From NCBI GenBank assembly GCA_001423545.1, contig LMOK01000003.1, positions 62,001-126,000 on the forward strand: DNA of 64,000 bases, given 5' to 3'. The DNA is from Orlajensenia sp001423545. GTDB taxonomy: Bacteria > Actinomycetota > Actinomycetes > Actinomycetales > Microbacteriaceae. Position numbers and translations under genes: made by a program. Below the pieces are notes generated by a model. That model saw only the letters and a program-made list of their open reading frames with translations. It did not search any database and had not been told where the DNA came from. This document shows, piece by piece, positions 60,847-64,000 of the stretch; positions within the stretch are counted from its first letter, which is position 1, and every line of letters starts with the position of its first letter.

Positions 60847-62106
60847 TTAGCTGAGGCGCTTCCTCGGCCCGTCTGATTCCACTGTGTCGACTGTCGACGC
60901 GCGCACCGCTGCAACTCCCGCCCAAGCTGCAAAAAGGGTTGGCCACAAAAGCCGGTTGCCGTTGATGTCGCCAGAGACGAGTGCGTTAAGAAGGGCGAAG
61001 ACGAGCAGTGCGAACATGATCGCCATGGTGGGCTCCACGGCGAGACGAACGGATCGGCAGAGACCCGCAATGAGCACCAAACACACGATGGCTGTGACGA
61101 GCCATCCGGCTTCGACGCCCAATTCAAGAATCATGTTGTGGGGATACGTGTAGATGCCGGCGACGCCGTAGCTGCCCCAACCGGAGCCGAATGGGCTCCG
61201 GGCGATTTGCGCGTCCGCCACCTGCCACAAATAGAGACGCGTCTCAGACGAGTTGTCTTCCTCTCCGAGCAGGATGGAAAAGACTCGGGTATAGCCGTCG
61301 CTTGCGTTTGCGGCTGCGATCGCTATCGCGACGATCCCCACCGAGACCACTGAAACAATCGCGCGAACTCGATACCTACGGAATACAGGCAGGAACACCA
61401 GCGCCGTCAGGAGAGCTACACCGGCCGACAAGACGGGGCCGCGACTGCCTGTGGAGAAGGCCAAGAACGACACCGCCACGCCCACTATCGCGAAGACCAC
61501 ACGCCACCCGCTTCGCATGCCTCGCATGATCGAGTAGAGAAGAAGCACGATCGCACCCGCCATCGCTATTCGGGCGGTGCCGATCGTGTTGGTCCCTTCA
61601 AGCAAAATCCGCGAAGTGTACTCGGCGACGCGCGTGGGGCTAACCAGCATTGCCCACGTCGCAGCTAATACCGCGATCGCGGCGATGCTCAGCAAGAACG
61701 CACGACGCTGCTCAACGCTGCGCAGGAGTTGGAATGGCGCGACCGCGAGCGCGAGCGTCACGGTATACAGAGTGAGGACTTTTGTCGTGGCGGCTTCGTC
61801 GAGGGGCCCGATGACGATGGCCGGCAGGAAAGCCAACCAGAGCGCAATTGGGAGAACAATCCACTTGGATGCCGGTCCCATGCGAATTCGCGTGATCACC
61901 ATGCAGAGAACCACTGCAACCGCAGCGGTGAGCGTGAGATCGATGGGGAACCACCTGAGAGCGGGGTTTTCCTTCAGTTGGCCAGCGAATACCAGCACGG
62001 CAAGCACCGCAGGCCCGAAATAGTGAGCTACCCGACCACTCGGCACCTCTCCCCTGATGGCGGATCCGGACCCGTCCGCAGCCTCCTTGATTTTCCGGGC
62101 GCTCAC
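60847..62106 (-). CDS. O-antigen ligase/polymerase-like membrane protein
   Basis: 419 residues, about 11-12 helices. The Wzy_C loop is GSGWGSYGVAGIYTYPHNMILELGVEAGW, with the conserved PHN..LE motif. It attaches or polymerises lipid-linked glycans. Overlaps the flippase by 4 bp. A second polymerase-type protein in the locus. Confidence 0.85.
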   Translation of the reverse strand: MSARKIKEAADGSGSAIRGEVPSGRVAHYFGPAVLAVLVFAGQLKENPALRWFPIDLTLTAAVAVVLCMVITRIRMGPASKWIVLPIALWLAFLPAIVIGPLDEAATTKVLTLYTVTLALAVAPFQLLRSVEQRRAFLLSIAAIAVLAATWAMLVSPTRVAEYTSRILLEGTNTIGTARIAMAGAIVLLLYSIMRGMRSGWRVVFAIVGVAVSFLAFSTGSRGPVLSAGVALLTALVFLPVFRRYRVRAIVSVVSVGIVAIAIAAANASDGYTRVFSILLGEEDNSSETRLYLWQVADAQIARSPFGSGWGSYGVAGIYTYPHNMILELGVEAGWLVTAIVCLVLIAGLCRSVRLAVEPTMAIMFALLVFALLNALVSGDINGNRLLWPTLFAAWAGVAAVRASTVDTVESDGPRKRLS

Positions 62107-63404
62107 TTCAGTTCCTCATTCACGGAGACGGCGGGCGCAGCAATGATCCGGTCCGCACGATTTGCGCGCCGCAGGCTCAGCACGAGGAGAACCACGTAGG
62201 CGACGACCTGCACCGTTGTCATACACAGCAGTGCATAAACGAACTCCAGGTCGAGCGCGAAGGGCACGACCACGGCGCCAATGGTTCCGATTGCGCGGCT
62301 CACGTCCCACACCAGCTGGGTCTTCTGATGCCCAAGGATCACGAGCGAGCGCGAAATCGGCGAGATCGCGAACTGGGTCGCATAGGCAACGATGAGGATC
62401 TGCGCATACACTCCCGCCATTTCCCACTGCGCCCCAAAAACAACGGAGAACAATTGCGGGCCGAAAAGGAGTACGACGGCGGTCGGGATCGCAGCGACCA
62501 ACGCCAGCCGCCAACTCACCGTTCGGATGAGTTTGGCAAGACCGCTACCGCCTTCTCTTAGGGAAGCGGAGAATGTGCCCTCGAAGTACTGACTGACGGC
62601 GTCCACAACGATCCCGACAGGCGCAGCCAGTACCCGCAGCGTGAGCGCATAAAGGCCGGCGGCAGGAGACGCATAGAGCGTGATGATGAGAATGACCGGT
62701 AGCTGCAGTCCCAAGGTGTTGATCAGGCGAGACCATGTGTTGACCAGTGGGAACCGTCGATACGTGCGCGCGGTCGCCCACATTCCCGAACTCGTTCCAC
62801 TCATCAAATGCTTCGGGCGTAGCTGCCGCGCCAGGCCGAGCAGGCCAGCGGCACGGCCCGTGGCAGGGCTGATGGCGAGCCCAATGGAGCCCACCCCGAG
62901 CAAGCCGAGTCCCACGCTAGATGCGGCCTGAGCCAGACCTTGGAGTGCGTTTCGCCAACCGAGTTCCCCGTATCGCTGATGGCGCACCACCCATGAGGAG
63001 CCAATCCCGAACAAGCCGATGAGCACGACCGTGACCGGTGTCACCCACCAGTCATCGTCGAATAGGTCACTGCCCAGTATCGATGCCATTTCAGCACGGA
63101 AGATATAGGCAAGCGCAGTCACGATCGCCCCGACGACAACAACGCTCAGGAGGCCGAGACGGACCAGATTCGCGGCGTCCTCGTCTCGCCTCGGAATGAC
63201 GATCGCACGCTCCCATGAGAGCGTGACCAGGCAGGCCAAGACCGCTGAGACCGCAACCACCGCGGCTAGAGAGGCGAAATCCTCAGGGGTATACAACCGA
63301 GTGAGCAGCGGTGATACCGCAAGCAGCGTTCCCTGCCCAACGAGGCTTCCGAGCAGGATCTTTGCGATATGGGCTCGCCCGATTATGCCCCGGATACGCT
63401 TCAG
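62103..63404 (-). CDS. Second Wzx-like flippase, unusual start
   Basis: About 433 residues. The canonical start would be TTG 63296, but the frame continues upstream through KILLGSLVGQGTLLAVSPLLTRLYTPEDF, the normal first helix of Wzx/oligosaccharide flippases. The only initiation-like codon near the junction is CTG 63404, which would overlap the glycosyltransferase stop as CTGA, as ATGA/GTGA/TTGA do elsewhere. The remaining sequence has some ten further helices. Confidence 0.75.
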   Translation of the reverse strand: MKRIRGIIGRAHIAKILLGSLVGQGTLLAVSPLLTRLYTPEDFASLAAVVAVSAVLACLVTLSWERAIVIPRRDEDAANLVRLGLLSVVVVGAIVTALAYIFRAEMASILGSDLFDDDWWVTPVTVVLIGLFGIGSSWVVRHQRYGELGWRNALQGLAQAASSVGLGLLGVGSIGLAISPATGRAAGLLGLARQLRPKHLMSGTSSGMWATARTYRRFPLVNTWSRLINTLGLQLPVILIITLYASPAAGLYALTLRVLAAPVGIVVDAVSQYFEGTFSASLREGGSGLAKLIRTVSWRLALVAAIPTAVVLLFGPQLFSVVFGAQWEMAGVYAQILIVAYATQFAISPISRSLVILGHQKTQLVWDVSRAIGTIGAVVVPFALDLEFVYALLCMTTVQVVAYVVLLVLSLRRANRADRIIAAPAVSVNEELK

Positions 63405-64000
63405 GATGATCGCACTCCGCGAGTCGTATCGTAGGCGCTCAACAGCACGGGCACCTCGTGCCCCCAGTTGAGGCGCGTCTCGGCCAGGTGCCTCGCATTC
63501 CTGCCGTGACTCGTGAGCAATTCCGGATCATGTGCGTACCGCTCCAGCGCTTGAGCGATCGACGCTGGCGACGTCTCATCAACCAGCATCCCGCACTCGC
63601 TGCCCTCGACGATGGACCTCCACAGCGGGAAGTCCGAGGCGATCACCGGCATGCCCGCCGCGAAGTATTCGAACATCTTGGTCGGCAGGGATTCGCGGTA
63701 AGCCGGCGAATCCTGAAGAACCGAAAGCCCGACCCTGGACTCCAGCAGCAGATCCCGTGCCTCGACCGGGCCGACTTGGCCATGGTAGTTCACCCTCTGA
63801 TAGGCAGTGAGATCGTTGCTATCTCTCATCGACTCGTCGAGTGGTCCTGCCAGCTCCAGCGTCCACCCTGCGGGGAAGGCCTCATTCTCGGTCGCCGCGA
63901 TCATCTGCGCCGAACCACGCAAGGGGCCGATACCGCCGACGTACACGACTCCCTCTGGTCGCTCGACCAGCGGTACGGCATGCAGTTCTTCACTTCGAAG
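63401..64000 (-). CDS. GT4-family glycosyltransferase, cut by right edge
   Basis: The open frame runs from the right edge (LRSEELHAVPLVERPEGVVYVGG) to 63401. GWTLELAGPLDESMRD, YFAAGMPVIASDFPLWRSIV and an E-x7-E-like MFEYFAAG region mark the C-terminal half of a GT4 enzyme. It precedes the second flippase in the same operon. Confidence 0.8.
   Translation of the reverse strand, partial: LRSEELHAVPLVERPEGVVYVGGIGPLRGSAQMIAATENEAFPAGWTLELAGPLDESMRDSNDLTAYQRVNYHGQVGPVEARDLLLESRVGLSVLQDSPAYRESLPTKMFEYFAAGMPVIASDFPLWRSIVEGSECGMLVDETSPASIAQALERYAHDPELLTSHGRNARHLAETRLNWGHEVPVLLSAYDTTRGVRSS

Noticed and set aside
63280..63300. CsoR-like AGGGGTATAC word
   Set aside because: It lies inside the flippase coding region and lacks the second arm.

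Overview
This window is high-GC actinobacterial DNA. Frequent GGATGC words, dense ATGA/GTGA/TTGA gene overlaps, many apparently leaderless genes and the exopolysaccharide gene set suggest a Microbacteriaceae member (Microbacterium/Clavibacter/Curtobacterium-like). That is an inference from composition and gene families; there is no rRNA marker. I see no rRNA, tRNA or CRISPR array.

Layout. (1) 1-4.2 kb: an unusual recombination-like cluster. It has a DDE-transposase-like protein cut by the left edge, two divergent tyrosine-recombinase-fold proteins with altered catalytic residues, and two small leaderless genes, one a Cro/XRE-type HTH. (2) 4.3-10.4 kb: an arsenic locus with an arsN1-like acetyltransferase, a frameshifted thioredoxin reductase, three arsenate-reductase genes (one fused to ArsR and one carrying only the linking helical domain), an ArsO-like flavoprotein, and arsR-aqpS. 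No ArsB or Acr3 pump is visible. (3) 10.5-22.6 kb: zinc-type CDF/SmtB genes, then a copper region with CopB, CopA, a CopZ-like chaperone, CsoR and a long operon of DUF6153, DUF305, two M23 peptidases, TlpA and CcdA. Four 15-bp CsoR-type boxes link these units. (4) 22.7-27.7 kb: a Cd/Zn/Pb-type unit with an APC-motif P-type ATPase, CadD, a CmtR-like sensor, LspA and a second TlpA-CcdA pair. Two copies of a 16-bp CmtR-type operator are present.

(5) 28.2-34.6 kb: an accessory block of poorly known genes that looks like a defence-type island. It holds a metallophosphoesterase operon with two paralogous degenerate nucleotidyltransferase/winged-helix proteins; an unknown protein, a 54-aa membrane peptide and a DUF4238 protein; and a small winged-helix gene overlapping an HD-domain dNTPase. 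(6) 34.7-64 kb: an exopolysaccharide locus with an initiating phosphoglycosyltransferase, a Wzz/BY-kinase-like protein, two polymerase/ligase-type proteins, two flippases, glycosyltransferases, two pyruvyl transferases, acyl/acetyl transferases, UDP-glucose dehydrogenase, lyase/hydrolase/CHAP-like proteins, VanZ proteins and a DUF4012 protein.

How the parts work together: the metal genes form separate regulons, each with its own sensor and its own inverted-repeat operator readable in the sequence. These are ArsR with TATCGA-N6-TCGATA, the ArsR-ArsC fusion with CATAGA-N6-TCTATG, CsoR with TAC-N9-GTA, and CmtR with ATCGGT-N3-TGACGAT. The sugar genes form two tightly overlapped leftward operons (51.8-45.2 kb and 45.0-40.6 kb) plus flanking rightward units that make, polymerise, flip and modify a pyruvylated and acylated polysaccharide.
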